Assembly: GCA_002937455.1 (NCBI GenBank)
Contig: PTJZ01000010.1
Span: 62,001-126,000, forward strand
From: Alphaproteobacteria bacterium MarineAlpha11_Bin1
GTDB lineage: Bacteria; Pseudomonadota; Alphaproteobacteria; MPNO01; UBA830
Length of the DNA: 64,000 bases
Direction: 5' to 3'
Below, in pieces: positions 63,922 to 64,000 of this stretch. The position numbers were made by a program, and so were the translations under genes. The notes below the pieces were generated by a model that made no database searches, was not told where the DNA came from, and was given only the letters and a program-made list of their open reading frames with translations. How positions within the stretch are numbered: position 1 is the stretch's first letter; every line of letters begins with the position of its first letter.

Positions 63922-64000
63922 ATGAAAGAATTCGTGACCGAATTTAAAGTTGAATGGGCGCATTGCGATGCGGCAGGTATCGTATTTTATCCCAATTTTT
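63922..64000 (+). CDS. Acyl-CoA thioesterase, hot-dog fold (3' end outside window)
   Basis: Only 26 codons are visible (MKEFVTEFKVEWAHCDAAGI then VFYPNF). This matches the start of 4-hydroxybenzoyl-CoA thioesterase/YbgC-type proteins, including the catalytic Asp in CDAAGIVFYPN. It may belong with the CoA-thioester pathway to its left, but Nfu intervenes on the other strand. Confidence 0.75.
   Translation, partial: MKEFVTEFKVEWAHCDAAGIVFYPNF

Overview
The window looks like chromosomal DNA of an alphaproteobacterium, probably a marine or free-living member of the Rhodospirillales type. The taxonomic clues are a short protein carrying only the C-terminal half of GcrA, a DUF2794 protein, the ppx-rlmE-guaB-guaA run, the radA-cvpA-purF locus, a BamB-Der operon with a YfgM-like protein, and MlaE/MlaF next to alr. 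No rRNA, tRNA, CRISPR array or transposase was recognised. Placement below class level is inference.

Region 1 (1-4.7 kb) is housekeeping: the 3' part of a Ppx/GppA phosphatase, rlmE, guaB and guaA. Region 2 (4.7-9.8 kb) is an accessory insert. A 15-bp copy of the guaA 3' end recurs about 1.06 kb downstream and brackets one AT-rich gene for a GIY-YIG (T5orf172-like) nuclease, which looks like a mini-island at the well-known guaA attachment site. An AT-rich methyltransferase, a GT2 polyisoprenyl-phosphate glycosyltransferase and a large multipass membrane protein follow and suggest surface glycan or lipid modification.

Region 3 (9.8-29 kb) is mostly core: the GcrA-like protein, type 2 IPP isomerase, Nudix, DUF2794, TPR-BamB-Der, and a tightly overlapped minus-strand operon dnaB>alr>mlaE>mlaF>radA>cvpA>(purF remnant)>SDR. 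purF is reduced to its first ~34 codons, with the catalytic Cys changed to Tyr, plus a C-terminal stub. alr appears to begin at a CTG overlapping the dnaB stop. After a cyclopropane fatty acid synthase and a ~1 kb gene-poor stretch come an Ala-rich Lpp/OprI-like lipoprotein facing a LysM-L,D-transpeptidase, then ubiX.

Region 4 (29-63 kb) is an accessory catabolic region: decayed hydratase and probable solute-receptor genes, two tandem acyl-CoA-dehydrogenase-fold flavin monooxygenases, an amidase with cupin and DUF2848 proteins, tandem MFS transporters, an MDR reductase, an old yellow enzyme, EthD and NIPSNAP proteins, a Rieske oxygenase, a UbiD decarboxylase, an AhpD-fold protein, two MarR regulators, an aldo/keto reductase, a PhyH dioxygenase and an HpaB-like hydroxylase. 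It ends in a MaoC-SDR-DUF35-thiolase-molybdenum hydroxylase run. The most coherent candidate system is the Rieske-UbiD-AhpD-like-MarR-AKR-MFS operon (45.1-50.9 kb). It looks like an aromatic or heteroaromatic acid pathway whose ubiD ribosome-binding site lies inside a perfect 9-bp stem, and whose prFMN could come from the ubiX in this window. The window closes with a duplicated-domain Nfu protein and the start of an acyl-CoA thioesterase.
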